This document shows, piece after piece, positions 16,202 to 24,946 of a stretch of DNA of 64,000 bases. A model generated the notes under the pieces. The model was given only the letters and a program-made list of their open reading frames with translations, did not search any database and had not been told where the DNA came from. The position numbers were made by a program, and so were the translations under genes. Numbering within the stretch: position 1 is the stretch's first letter; the number at the start of each line of letters is the position of its first letter. Source of the stretch: Sediminibacterium sp. (GTDB lineage: Bacteria > Bacteroidota > Bacteroidia > Chitinophagales > Chitinophagaceae); NCBI RefSeq assembly GCF_019264485.1, contig NZ_JAHVAA010000014.1, positions 186,001 to 250,000 on the forward strand, written 5' to 3'.

Positions 16202-16310
16202 GTTAAATAGAAATTTAAAGGCGTTAATAAATAGGGTGAATCAGGCGGCAAAAATAAGTGTTTACAGGTATAATTCCAAAGCCATATTCACCATAAAAGT
16301 TAAGATAGTG

Positions 16311-18518
16311 TTACCGTATCAGCACTGTTGTACCCCGAAACACTTTTGTCTGACCATTCTGCAGGGTATAGGAGAAGGTCCAAACATAAGCCCCCTGGGG
16401 TTGATCCAGTCCTTTAAAACGGCCATTCCAGCCTTTCTGGGATTGCCGGGTTTCGAAAATAACCTGTCCAATCCTGTTATATACCCTGAAAATGAAGTTA
16501 TTAATGCCAGAACCGGCGGTAGGTTTTAATATATCATTTTTACCGTCTGCATTGGGTGTAAATCCGGTTGGAACATAGACTGTATCACAAACCACTCCAG
16601 GCGTATTTTGTTCCGTAACGGTTACCTGTACAGAATCAATCAAACAATTATTCCCATTCCTGATCAAAGCCATATAATTACCTGCTGTTAAACCTGTTGC
16701 CTGTTGCCCTGCCTGGTATGCCTGGTTATTGATTCTATAAAAATAGGGTGCTTCGGAACCTGTAACAGTAACGGTTATTTTACCACCACCCTGCCAGCAG
16801 TCTGCCGGAGTCATATTCCATTGTACGTTTACCGGTTTGGCTATATAGGGCTGAATGGTTGCTGATCCTGTAAATATGCAACCCTGTGCATCTTTTACCG
16901 CCACCGGATAATTTCCCGGAGTCAGGTTACGATAGCTGGTTTCATTCGTATAGGGTGAATTATTAAAGCTATAAGTATATGGAGCAACCGTTCCGGTAAG
17001 GTTAATCTGCAAAGACCCATTCGATTTTCCACCACAATCAGGTGAATTGGTTATATAGGAAACTGCAGGTGCTGGCGTACTTTGAAGCGGTACAGTTACC
17101 GTTGTATCGTAAATACAACTGGCAGTAATAATCTGTATCTGATGCATACCTGCTAAAAGGTTGGTAAACTGATTGGAGTTTTGAACAATACCTCCATTTA
17201 TTCTTGCTCCCTGAATATTGGCTCCTGTTGTATAATTAACGGTAATTGTTCCATCCGCATTTGAACAGTTTGCACTGCTGATATTTAAAGATGTAACAGG
17301 TATGGGTGGCTGAAAAGTGCCCACTACAAAACTTGTATCGAGCACGCATCCATTGGTTTCTATTACTTTCAATGATTTAATGCCTGCGCCAAGATTGTTG
17401 AACACATTACCCGCCACATAAGCTGCATTTTCAAGCGAAAAACGAAACCCGGTATGATTGCTTATTGGGTTGATCTCTACTGCACCATTTAAAGCTCCAC
17501 ATGTATCGGGGCGCGTTAACGTACTCACCCGTAATCTTTCAATAAATGGCACGGTAGCGAAAGTGTCTTTACTACACCCATCAGAACTTGTTACTTTAAT
17601 GGCATAGTTTCCAGAAGTTAAATTGGGAAATAATCCTGACTCTATAGAAGGATTATTATTGTAAGAGAAAAAGAGTTTGGCAGCTGCAGTAGCACTGGTT
17701 GCAGCTACGCCTATTTCACCCAACCCCAAGCCATCACATTGTGGCTTTACGGTAATAGAATTAATATTAATCCCCTTCACTTCTCCTGTTTCTGTAGCAC
17801 TCGCTGCATCATAAACTTGAAAATTGACCGAACAAAATATCCCGACAATTTTTTTATTGGCTATATCTATTTCTACAATATCGCTACCTGGCCCTACCAG
17901 GCTACTCGAAATAGCAAATACTTTGTTGTCATTACATCCTATAGATACACTCATTATGCCAAAAAAACTATACCCGGGAGTTTCCATATATACTTTACTT
18001 GCCGGCGGCGATGCAATATTTATTTCAACCAGACTGAAATTGTTAACTGTTCCATTAGGATTTGCAGCCATTAGTAATTTATCCCCGTAAAAAATAAGAT
18101 CGCCAGCTGCTGTAAAAGGAAGTGCTCCAAGATTTTCTGGTTGCGTCCAGCCATTAGGCAAGCGGTATAAACTATTTGCGAATACCCAATATAAAGTGCC
18201 GTTTTTATCTGCAGTCATGGCATTACCTACTGTGAATACCGAAAGAGGTTTGCAAAGTGCCGGATTCACCAGATCGGTTTCATACAATTCACCACCGGTG
18301 GTATTGTAATAGACTTTGTTTTTATACTGAGCCACTGAAAACCCTGGTACATTCAGGTTGCAAAAACTGGTTTTTTCTTTTGTAACGCATACCCCGTTTA
18401 CAATATCAAAGTCATAGAATTTTCCTTCCGCTGATACCAATATCGCAGCTTGTCCATTTACATGGTAATGGCTGATGAGTGTACTTAATAAGATGGATAT
18501 GAAAACCAGTCGCCGCAT
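16311..18518 (-). CDS. type IX-secreted protein with SprB-like repeats and gliding-motility C-terminal domain
   Basis: 735 residues. A signal peptide precedes AAILVSAEGKFYDFD. The N-terminal ~240 residues look like a beta-propeller. About residues 260-650 hold five cysteine-containing modules of ~75 residues, each ending near a G-N-Y or similar turn plus a conserved Cys (e.g. LTSGNYAIKVTSSDGCSKDT, LTAGNYMALIRNGNNCLIDS), like SprB repeats. The last ~85 residues (VPTGFTPNADGKNDILKP ... GAYVWTFSYTLQNG) are the type B sorting domain recognised by the type IX system. A surface adhesin or motility-related role is likely. PorT and PorP-type genes are elsewhere in the window. Confidence 0.88.
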   Translation of the reverse strand: MRRLVFISILLSTLISHYHVNGQAAILVSAEGKFYDFDIVNGVCVTKEKTSFCNLNVPGFSVAQYKNKVYYNTTGGELYETDLVNPALCKPLSVFTVGNAMTADKNGTLYWVFANSLYRLPNGWTQPENLGALPFTAAGDLIFYGDKLLMAANPNGTVNNFSLVEINIASPPASKVYMETPGYSFFGIMSVSIGCNDNKVFAISSSLVGPGSDIVEIDIANKKIVGIFCSVNFQVYDAASATETGEVKGININSITVKPQCDGLGLGEIGVAATSATAAAKLFFSYNNNPSIESGLFPNLTSGNYAIKVTSSDGCSKDTFATVPFIERLRVSTLTRPDTCGALNGAVEINPISNHTGFRFSLENAAYVAGNVFNNLGAGIKSLKVIETNGCVLDTSFVVGTFQPPIPVTSLNISSANCSNADGTITVNYTTGANIQGARINGGIVQNSNQFTNLLAGMHQIQIITASCIYDTTVTVPLQSTPAPAVSYITNSPDCGGKSNGSLQINLTGTVAPYTYSFNNSPYTNETSYRNLTPGNYPVAVKDAQGCIFTGSATIQPYIAKPVNVQWNMTPADCWQGGGKITVTVTGSEAPYFYRINNQAYQAGQQATGLTAGNYMALIRNGNNCLIDSVQVTVTEQNTPGVVCDTVYVPTGFTPNADGKNDILKPTAGSGINNFIFRVYNRIGQVIFETRQSQKGWNGRFKGLDQPQGAYVWTFSYTLQNGQTKVFRGTTVLIR

Positions 18519-18579
18519 AAGATCTTAAATCAAAGCTATGACACCGCCCGAATGAAAAATATTGTACCGAACAAACAAT

Positions 18580-19902
18580 TTATCGGCGCATTCCCGGGAG
18601 CCTGCCACCCATGGGCATATTATTCATCATCTTCATCATCTGTTTCATTTGTTCGAACTGCTTCATAAAAGCATTTATTTCTGCGATATCCTTCCCGCTT
18701 CCTTTGGCAATTCTTTGTTTACGGCTGGGCGTAAGGCTGTCGGGATTGGCTCTTTCAAAAGGTGTCATAGAGCTAATCATGGCTTCAATACCTTTGAATG
18801 CATCATCATTAATGTCTACATCCTTTATGGCTTTTCCCACTCCCGGAATCATACCCATCAGGTCTTTCAGGTTACCCATTTTTTTGATCTGCTGCAACTG
18901 ATCCAGAAAATCCTGAAAATCGAACTGGTTTTTACGAATTTTTTTCTCCAGTTTTTTTGCCTGCACCTCATCGTACTGAGCCTGTGCCTTTTCTACCAGT
19001 GTGGTAATATCACCCATACCCAGGATACGCTGTGCCATCCTTTCGGGATAGAAAATATCAAGTGTATCTAACTTCTCTCCGCTGCTTACAAACTTGATGG
19101 GTTTGTTTACCGTGTATTTGATCGATAAAGCAGCACCACCTCTTGTATCACCATCCAGTTTGGTCAATACCACGCCGGAAAAATCGAGTCGGTCATTAAA
19201 TGCTTTGGCAGTGTTTACTGCATCCTGACCGGTCATGGAATCTACTACAAAAAGTATCTCAGCAGGGTTTACAGCAGCTTTAATATCTGCTACTTCTTTC
19301 ATCATCACTTCATCAATAGCCAGTCGGCCGGCGGTATCGATGATGACTACGTTCTTGTTTTTTGCTTTCGCTTCTTTAATGGCATTTAAGGCAATGGCTA
19401 CTGCATCTTTGTTTTCACGCTCACTGTAAATATCAACACCTACCTGCTCTGCCAGTACGGTTAACTGATCAATCGCTGCAGGTCTGTAAATATCAGCTGC
19501 AACCAGTAAAGGCGATTTCCCTTTTTTGGTCTTGAGGTAATTGGCCAGTTTTCCGCTAAAAGTTGTTTTACCACTACCCTGTAAACCCGCAATCAGAATA
19601 ACAGCCGGGTTACCGGTAATATTGAAAGCAGCTTCTGTTCCGCCCATTAACTCTGTCAGCTCATCCTGTACAATTTTCACCATGAGTTGACCAGGACTGA
19701 TGGCATTGATTACTTTCTCACCAACTGCTTTGTCTTTTACCTTATCAGTAAACTCTTTGGCTATTTTAAAGTTTACATCGGCATCAATGAGGGCACGACG
19801 AATATCTTTTACGGTATTCGCAATATTAAGGTCATTAATACGCGATTCACCTTTGAGGTTTTTAAAAGCCGACTCTAATCTTTCGGAGAGATTCTGAAAC
19901 AT
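18580..19902 (-). CDS. ffh: signal recognition particle protein Ffh
   Basis: 440 residues with N, G and M domains. The GTPase P-loop GLQGSGKTT is at about 106-114, with DTAGRLAIDE and TKLDGDTRGGAAL as the later G motifs. The methionine-rich M domain ends MKQMMKMMNNMPMGGRLPGM and binds 4.5S RNA and signal peptides. Upstream, a hairpin (19931-19959) and a TATATTTG box (19968-19975) separate it from the sigma factor gene. Confidence 0.97.
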   Translation of the reverse strand: MFQNLSERLESAFKNLKGESRINDLNIANTVKDIRRALIDADVNFKIAKEFTDKVKDKAVGEKVINAISPGQLMVKIVQDELTELMGGTEAAFNITGNPAVILIAGLQGSGKTTFSGKLANYLKTKKGKSPLLVAADIYRPAAIDQLTVLAEQVGVDIYSERENKDAVAIALNAIKEAKAKNKNVVIIDTAGRLAIDEVMMKEVADIKAAVNPAEILFVVDSMTGQDAVNTAKAFNDRLDFSGVVLTKLDGDTRGGAALSIKYTVNKPIKFVSSGEKLDTLDIFYPERMAQRILGMGDITTLVEKAQAQYDEVQAKKLEKKIRKNQFDFQDFLDQLQQIKKMGNLKDLMGMIPGVGKAIKDVDINDDAFKGIEAMISSMTPFERANPDSLTPSRKQRIAKGSGKDIAEINAFMKQFEQMKQMMKMMNNMPMGGRLPGMRR

Positions 19903-19930
19903 AATTCACTATTTCTGGTCATTCACCAAT

Positions 19931-19959
19931 AAAAAAGTGAACCAATCTGAGGTTCACTT
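19931..19959 (-). terminator. intrinsic terminator after the sigma factor gene
   Basis: On the minus strand a 9-bp stem AAGTGAACC / GGTTCACTT with a 7-nt loop is followed by a run of T. It lies 28 bp after the sigma gene stop. It also lies downstream of a candidate ffh promoter box, so it would form at the 5' end of that transcript. Confidence 0.8.
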
Positions 19960-19967
19960 ATGCGATG

Positions 19968-19975
19968 CAAATATA
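19968..19975 (-). promoter_or_regulatory. -7 box TATATTTG, candidate ffh promoter
   Basis: A perfect TAnnTTTG box on the minus strand between the sigma gene stop and the terminator hairpin, 65 nt before the ffh ATG. No clear -33 TTG element is seen. Confidence 0.45.
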
Positions 19976-19986
19976 GTACGGATTTT

Positions 19987-20853
19987 TTATCCCAGATACA
20001 CTTTCAGGTGCTTACATCTGCTGGTACTTCTCAGCTTGGTAATGGCCTTGTCCTTTATTTGCCGAACCCTTTCACGGGTAAGATTAAAACGTTCGCCTAT
20101 ATCTTCCAGGCTCAATGGATTATCTACACCAATTCCAAAGAAAAAGCAGAGCACATCCTTCTGCCTTTCAGTAAGTGTTTTCAGGCTTCTTTCAATTTCC
20201 AGACGCAGCGACTCATAATGCACGAGGTTTTCGTCTGTTTTTTCGGCATTTGGATTTTCCATTACATCCATCAGTGTACCATCTTCCCCATCCGATAAAG
20301 GCGTATCCATACTTACGTGACGGAAGCCAACACTCATAGTAGCCGATACTTCTTCAATACTCAGTTCCAGTAAATCGGCCAGTTCCTGGGCCGTGGGTTC
20401 ACGCTCAAATTCCTGTTCCAGCAACTGATAGGCTTTGCTGATGCGGTTGGTAAGTCCAACTTTATTCAATGGAAGTCTTACAATACGGCTTTGTTCAGCC
20501 AGCGCTTGCAGGATACTTTGTCTGATCCACCATACGGCATATGAAATAAATTTAAACCCCCTTGTTTCATCAAAACGTAAAGCTGCTTTTATCAGACCCA
20601 GGTTTCCTTCATTAATCAGGTCAGGTAAAGTAAGCCCCTGATTCTGGTATTGTTTGGCCACGGAAACCACAAAACGTAGATTCGATTTCACCAAACGATC
20701 CAGTGCACGCTGATCGCCCTGGCGAATACGCATAGCCAGTTGTACTTCTTCTTCCGGATTGATGAGGTCTACTTTTCCGATTTCCTGCAGGTATTTCTCA
20801 AGACTCTGCGATTCACGGTTCGTAATCGATTTCGTGATTTTGAGTTGACGCAT
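19987..20853 (-). CDS. rpoD: primary RNA polymerase sigma factor (RpoD/SigA)
   Basis: 288 residues starting [20 protein letters not shown], the conserved start of the Bacteroidota primary sigma; an upstream in-frame ATG at 20859 adds only two residues. Region 1.1 is absent. Region 2 is seen as [20 protein letters not shown] and [20 protein letters not shown], region 3 as [13 protein letters not shown], and region 4 as [20 protein letters not shown]. It directs recognition of the TAnnTTTG boxes found across this window. Terminated by the hairpin at 19931-19959. Confidence 0.95.
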   Translation of the reverse strand: MRQLKITKSITNRESQSLEKYLQEIGKVDLINPEEEVQLAMRIRQGDQRALDRLVKSNLRFVVSVAKQYQNQGLTLPDLINEGNLGLIKAALRFDETRGFKFISYAVWWIRQSILQALAEQSRIVRLPLNKVGLTNRISKAYQLLEQEFEREPTAQELADLLELSIEEVSATMSVGFRHVSMDTPLSDGEDGTLMDVMENPNAEKTDENLVHYESLRLEIERSLKTLTERQKDVLCFFFGIGVDNPLSLEDIGERFNLTRERVRQIKDKAITKLRSTSRCKHLKVYLG

Positions 20854-21153
20854 ACTCATGTGGAAATAGTTTTGGTTGTATGTTAGGGTAATTAGATATA
20901 ACCTGGGATAAGCTCCCTCCTCTCCTGCGCTGGCGTCTGATCCTGTCTTTACAGCAATTTAAGCATTTTTCATATTCTATCAAAAAAAACATTTGATACA
21001 ACATACTGAAAAACAAGCACTTATGGTCTTGGCAATTCATTATTTAGAAATCGCCCCCTTAAAACACAGCCCTTCATTAAAAAAACATTTGGAGGGTATA
21101 GATTATTTAATATTATTGCAGCCTTACGATTGACGGTAGTTAAAGAGATAGTA
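20854..21153. other. 300-bp divergent intergenic region, no gene seen
   Basis: AT-rich and without a convincing coding frame; short minus-strand frames here lack starts and codon bias. It must hold the sigma factor promoter and that of the START-like gene. A TATTATTG box (one change from TAnnTTTG) lies about 35 nt before the latter. No word palindrome is present. Confidence 0.6.
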
Positions 21154-21537
21154 ATGAGCAAAAAGCAGTTATTTACATTAGAGTTTCCAGTGAGATGTTC
21201 CCCAGCCATCCTTTTTGAGTTTCTGGCTACGCCAGCAGGTTTGCAGGAATGGTTTGCAGATAAAGTAGATGAATGGGAAGGTGTTTACAGTTTTTCATGG
21301 AATGGTGGCACACCCGACAAAGCTTCTATTCTAGACCAGGAACAGGATAAGTTTATTCGCTTTCATTGGCTGCACACTGAAAAGAATGAATATTTTGAGT
21401 TCCGCATTGAAAAAACTGAAATCTCCAATCAGACAATTTTACTGATCAAGGATTTTGCAGAAAAAAATGAAATCAAAGATCAGAGTCAGCTATGGGAATA
21501 CCAGGTGAAAGAGTTGTTTCACCGACTGGGTGCCTGA
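21154..21537 (+). CDS. START-like (SRPBCC) domain protein
   Basis: 127 residues from the ATG at 21154 (MSKKQLFTLEFPVRCSPAIL). The pattern FEFLATPAGLQEWFADKVDE and FSWNGGTPDKASILDQEQDK is that of the small AHSA1/START-like proteins widespread in Bacteroidota. The fold binds hydrophobic ligands; the ligand is unknown. Its last 19 bp overlap the 3' end of the convergent gene at 21519-22142. Confidence 0.85.
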   Translation: MSKKQLFTLEFPVRCSPAILFEFLATPAGLQEWFADKVDEWEGVYSFSWNGGTPDKASILDQEQDKFIRFHWLHTEKNEYFEFRIEKTEISNQTILLIKDFAEKNEIKDQSQLWEYQVKELFHRLGA

Positions 21538-22142
21538 TGCATTTTGAGGATCATCAGCAACGAAAAAATATTTTTTTCCAGTAATGGCATTATATCATCC
21601 CACTCCATCGTGAGTGGGATTTTTTTTACCAGTTTGAGAAAGGGCCGATGGTTTTGCCAGTACGATATATCGATTGAATGTGCTGCAGCATACTCCGCAG
21701 GTTCGAGTTCATGTTGCCATTGATTGTCACCTACAGACAAATACCAGTCTTTTTCAACTGACTGTTCTGTTACAAATTGTTTCACTGCCTCCCGGTATTG
21801 ATCAAGATAAGAACCAGCCAGTTGCAATGTAATGGTCCAATAATGACCCCACCAGAAAAAGCAGCGGATCGCGCAGGTTCCGGTTTTCGTAAAAATCCTT
21901 GGGTCATCCAGCATTACCCATGGGAGATTCTGGTACTGTTCGCCTCTTGCAATTTTGGGACTCAGTATAAACAATGAGGAGTCGTTTAAGCCCAGTTCCG
22001 CCACTCTCTGCCGCATTGTTTCGCTTACAGCGCCAAATAAGAGCTCTGCTTTTTTCAGTACCGCATTCTTTGTTAAAATAAAGCGGGTATCCATCATCAA
22101 TAATCTTTCCTCTTCCGAAAGTGTTAGTTTTGCGGGTAACAT
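21519..22142 (-). CDS. conserved hypothetical protein
   Basis: 207 residues, no signal peptide and no membrane segment. The middle is rich in aromatic residues (CAIRCFFWWGHYWTITLQLA) and the end is helical (MPLLEKNIFSLLMILKMHQA). No motif is recognised. It has its own TATCTTTA box 4 nt before the ATG and overlaps the START-like gene tail to tail by 19 bp. Its promoter abuts a family E palindrome. Confidence 0.7.
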   Translation of the reverse strand: MLPAKLTLSEEERLLMMDTRFILTKNAVLKKAELLFGAVSETMRQRVAELGLNDSSLFILSPKIARGEQYQNLPWVMLDDPRIFTKTGTCAIRCFFWWGHYWTITLQLAGSYLDQYREAVKQFVTEQSVEKDWYLSVGDNQWQHELEPAEYAAAHSIDISYWQNHRPFLKLVKKIPLTMEWDDIMPLLEKNIFSLLMILKMHQAPSR

Positions 22143-22146
22143 GGAT

Positions 22147-22154
22147 TAAAGATA
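22147..22154 (-). promoter_or_regulatory. -7 box TATCTTTA
   Basis: A one-base variant of TAnnTTTG, 4 nt before the ATG at 22142 on the minus strand. Its upstream edge overlaps the first bases of the family E palindrome arm. Confidence 0.55.
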
Positions 22155-22226
22155 GTGAGTAGTGAGTAGTCAGTAGTGAGTAATCTATCACATCCCTACT
22201 GACTACTCACTACTCACTACTCACTC
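22153..22226. repeat. word palindrome, family E, in a divergent promoter region
   Basis: 23-bp perfect arms (22154-22176 and 22196-22218) of GTGAGTAGT words, with another word on the right. It takes up nearly the whole 89-bp gap between two divergent start codons. Confidence 0.92.
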
Positions 22227-22231
22227 TGCCG

Positions 22232-23671
22232 ATGCTCAAAAAACTAGACATACTCATCATCCGCTCCTTTATTGGCCCCTTTCTGGCGGCTTTTGCTATT
22301 TCATTGTTTGTACTTACCATGCAGTTTTTCTGGTTGTACATTGATGACCTGGTTGGGAAGGGACTTGATTTTTTTACGGTGATGAAATTGGTAGGACTGG
22401 TCATGTTATTCTGGGTGCCGATGGCTTTACCACTCGCTTTGCTGTTTTCTTCTATCATGACTTTTGGTAACCTGGGCGAAAGTTTTGAACTCGTAGCTAT
22501 CAAAGCGTCTGGTATTCCATTGTTACGTTTTATGCGGCCGCTATTTATCATCACCATTTTTTTAAGCGGACTTGCTTTTCTTTTCTCCAATAATATTATT
22601 CCTGTTACACAATTAAAACTGGCTGCTTTAAAATATGATATCATCGTTTCTAAACCTGCCATTGATATTAAAGAAGGTGTTTTTTATGATAAACTGGACG
22701 GTTATGTAATAAAGCTGGGTAAAAAGGAAAAAAATGACAGTGTAATACATGATATCGTTTTGTTTGAAAAGAATTATGGTCTTCAGGATAATATGCTGAT
22801 GGCCCAGACCGGTATTATGCGCATTACCCCTGATAAAAAATTCCTTGAGTTTATTTTAAAGAATGGCTGGCGTTTTGAAGAAAGAGGTTCCAGGGGCACT
22901 ACCAATACAGAATTTATCAGGTTAGGTTTTAAAGAATATAAAAAAGTATTTGACCTGAAAAGTTTCCAGATGAACAAATCGGGCGACAGTGCATTTTATG
23001 ACCCAAAAATGTTGAGCCTAAGACAACTGAACTCCGCCATCGATTCATTGGAACATATTGATACGTTCTATACAAGAAAAGCCCGGACTGAGATAACTCC
23101 ATATGTACGTTTTGCCCGTTATGCAAATGATACAGGCTGGATAAAAACAGATACTGCATCCATTAAAACGGCTAAAACATTCGACGCTTTATTACCCGAC
23201 TCTTTACGTGAAAGTATTATCGACGGCACACTTGGACAAATTACCAGTATCAAGGGCAATGTGGGTTTTCTGGCTTCCGATTATGAAGACAAATACAAAT
23301 CGCTGCGTTACCATGAAATTGAATGGCACCGGAAATTCACGCTTTCTGTTGCCTGTATTGTTTTATTCCTCATTGGTGCCCCTCTGGGTTCTATTATCAG
23401 AAAAGGAGGATTAGGCACCCCATTGGTGTTTGCGATTATCTTCTTTGTACTCTTTCACCTCTTCAACACATTTGGTGAGAAATTTGTACGCTCGGGTCAG
23501 GCCTCCCCCATGGAAGGAATGTGGTTATCTACCCTGATACTAATACCAATCGGTGCATTCCTTATTTTTAAAGCCATGAGCGATTCACAACTTTTCAACC
23601 AGGAATTTTATTACCGAACTTTTACACGATTCCGTAAGATTTGGAATAATTTTAGAAAGAACCAAGGATAA
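22232..23671 (+). CDS. LptF/LptG-family lipopolysaccharide export permease
   Basis: 479 residues. N-terminal membrane helices (FLAAFAISLFVLTMQFFWLY; LVGLVMLFWVPMALPLALLF; LFIITIFLSGLAFLF) are followed by a ~200-residue periplasmic domain and a C-terminal helix set (FTLSVACIVLFLIGAPLGSI, TPLVFAIIFFVLFHLF, WLSTLILIPIGAFLIF). This is the YjgP/YjgQ topology. It forms the permease of the LPS extraction complex with LptB. The periplasmic insert is longer than in Proteobacteria, as usual for Bacteroidota. The promoter must lie in the repeat-filled gap upstream. Confidence 0.92.
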   Translation: MLKKLDILIIRSFIGPFLAAFAISLFVLTMQFFWLYIDDLVGKGLDFFTVMKLVGLVMLFWVPMALPLALLFSSIMTFGNLGESFELVAIKASGIPLLRFMRPLFIITIFLSGLAFLFSNNIIPVTQLKLAALKYDIIVSKPAIDIKEGVFYDKLDGYVIKLGKKEKNDSVIHDIVLFEKNYGLQDNMLMAQTGIMRITPDKKFLEFILKNGWRFEERGSRGTTNTEFIRLGFKEYKKVFDLKSFQMNKSGDSAFYDPKMLSLRQLNSAIDSLEHIDTFYTRKARTEITPYVRFARYANDTGWIKTDTASIKTAKTFDALLPDSLRESIIDGTLGQITSIKGNVGFLASDYEDKYKSLRYHEIEWHRKFTLSVACIVLFLIGAPLGSIIRKGGLGTPLVFAIIFFVLFHLFNTFGEKFVRSGQASPMEGMWLSTLILIPIGAFLIFKAMSDSQLFNQEFYYRTFTRFRKIWNNFRKNQG

Positions 23672-23713
23672 AGAAGCAAGAGATACAGGTTTATTCACCA
23701 TTTAATCTTTTTT

Positions 23714-24436
23714 ATGACCCATCAAACATCACGTCGCAATTTTGTCAAAACATCTGGTAAAGCCGGACTCGCTATTGGTTTAGCTGCAAGTTTACCAGCT
23801 GTATTACGTGCGAGTGGTATGGCAGCCAATGAATTTCAGCAACAGGCATTACCCTATACCTATAATGCACTTGAACCATCGATTGATGCCCTCACTATGG
23901 AAATACATTATAGCAAACATGCTGCAGCATATGCCAAAAGTTTAGGAGAAGCCTGTGCAGCGGAGGGCGTTAATACAGGGAGTAAAACATTGGAGTCTGT
24001 TTTAAGAAATATCTCGAAATATTCTCCAAAAATGCGGAATAATGCGGGTGGTCATTTTAACCATGAAATGTTCTGGCAAACCATGAAACCAGGAGGGTCA
24101 GCTACTCCTTCAGGCCAACTGGCCAGTTCCATCATTCAATCCTTCGGTTCATTTGACGCATTCAAAACACAATTTTCAGATGCAGCAAAAGCTCGTTTTG
24201 GAAGTGGCTGGGCATGGCTTATTATTAACAGCGATAATGCACTTGCTATTGTATCATCACCTAATCAGGATAACCCTTTAATGGATGTGAGTGAAACCTG
24301 GGGAACACCTTTACTGGGTCTGGATGTGTGGGAGCATGCATATTACCTCAAATACCAGAACAGAAGACCCGATTATATCAATAGCTGGTGGAATGTAGTG
24401 AACTGGGATGTAGTGGCAGCGAGAATGAATAAATAA
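23714..24436 (+). CDS. Fe/Mn superoxide dismutase with a Tat signal
   Basis: 240 residues. The N-terminus carries the twin-arginine motif SRRNFVK (residues 6-12) before a hydrophobic stretch (AGLAIGLAASLPAVL), so an exported enzyme is expected. Metal ligands are recognisable: His in TMEIHYSKHAAAY, His in GGHFNHEMFW, and Asp and His in LDVWEHAYYLKYQNRRPDY. Dismutates superoxide. OsmC follows 63 bp later, suggesting an oxidative-stress pair, with a half word repeat in between. Confidence 0.95.
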   Translation: MTHQTSRRNFVKTSGKAGLAIGLAASLPAVLRASGMAANEFQQQALPYTYNALEPSIDALTMEIHYSKHAAAYAKSLGEACAAEGVNTGSKTLESVLRNISKYSPKMRNNAGGHFNHEMFWQTMKPGGSATPSGQLASSIIQSFGSFDAFKTQFSDAAKARFGSGWAWLIINSDNALAIVSSPNQDNPLMDVSETWGTPLLGLDVWEHAYYLKYQNRRPDYINSWWNVVNWDVVAARMNK

Positions 24437-24437
24437 A

Positions 24438-24477
24438 AAAAGTCAGAAAGTCAATAAGTCCGCAAGACCGGATAATA
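24438..24477. repeat. partial family G words (AAGTCCGNAAGACCGG type)
   Basis: A single arm of AGTCAGAAAGTCAATAAGTCC and GCAAGACCGG words directly after the SOD stop codon, resembling the full palindrome at 53196-53296. No complementary arm is present. Confidence 0.5.
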
Positions 24478-24499
24478 TTTTTCAAAGAAAAAGAATACA

Positions 24500-24910
24500 A
24501 TGAAAGTTACAACAAGCTGGGTTCAGACATTAGCATTTGATGTTACAGCCGATACGGGTCAGACTGTACGTATTGATACAACCGTTGAGAATGGTGGCTC
24601 TGGTACAGGTATGAATCCCAAAAAAATGTTATTGGGATCTTTATGTGGTTGCAGTGGTATTGATGTAGTGGATATTCTTCATAAAATGAAAGTATCCTTC
24701 ACCAAACTGGAAATCGAAGCTTCGGCCGAACAAACCGATGATCATCCAAAAGTTTTTAAATTTATCGATATGGTATACCGTTGCGATATATCTGCCGATA
24801 ATATTGATAAACTGAACAGGGCCGTGAGTTTATCACACGAAAAATATTGTGGCATTTCTGCAATGCTTGGAAAACATTGTCCGATCAACTACAAAATTGA
24901 ATTACTATAA
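24500..24910 (+). CDS. OsmC-family peroxidase-like protein
   Basis: 136 residues. The two conserved cysteines are in GSLCGCSGIDVVDIL and SHEKYCGISAML, and KLEIEASAEQTDDHPKVF is the typical central segment. OsmC/Ohr proteins reduce organic hydroperoxides in the cytoplasm. Follows the SOD gene and ends at a strong terminator. Confidence 0.88.
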   Translation: MKVTTSWVQTLAFDVTADTGQTVRIDTTVENGGSGTGMNPKKMLLGSLCGCSGIDVVDILHKMKVSFTKLEIEASAEQTDDHPKVFKFIDMVYRCDISADNIDKLNRAVSLSHEKYCGISAMLGKHCPINYKIELL

Positions 24911-24946
24911 AGAAAAGGTCTTGTTGAATAACAAGACCTTTTCTTT
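24909..24946. terminator. bidirectional intrinsic terminator
   Basis: A 17-bp perfect stem (24909-24925 and 24930-24946), GGTCTTGTT core, with A and T runs on the two sides. It lies between the convergent OsmC gene and the gene at 24946-25512 and overlaps the stop codons of both. Confidence 0.9.

Noticed and set aside
20813..21209. Two overlapping minus-strand open frames upstream of the sigma gene
   Set aside because: One overlaps the sigma coding start, both lack codon bias and cover a region that must hold two promoters.
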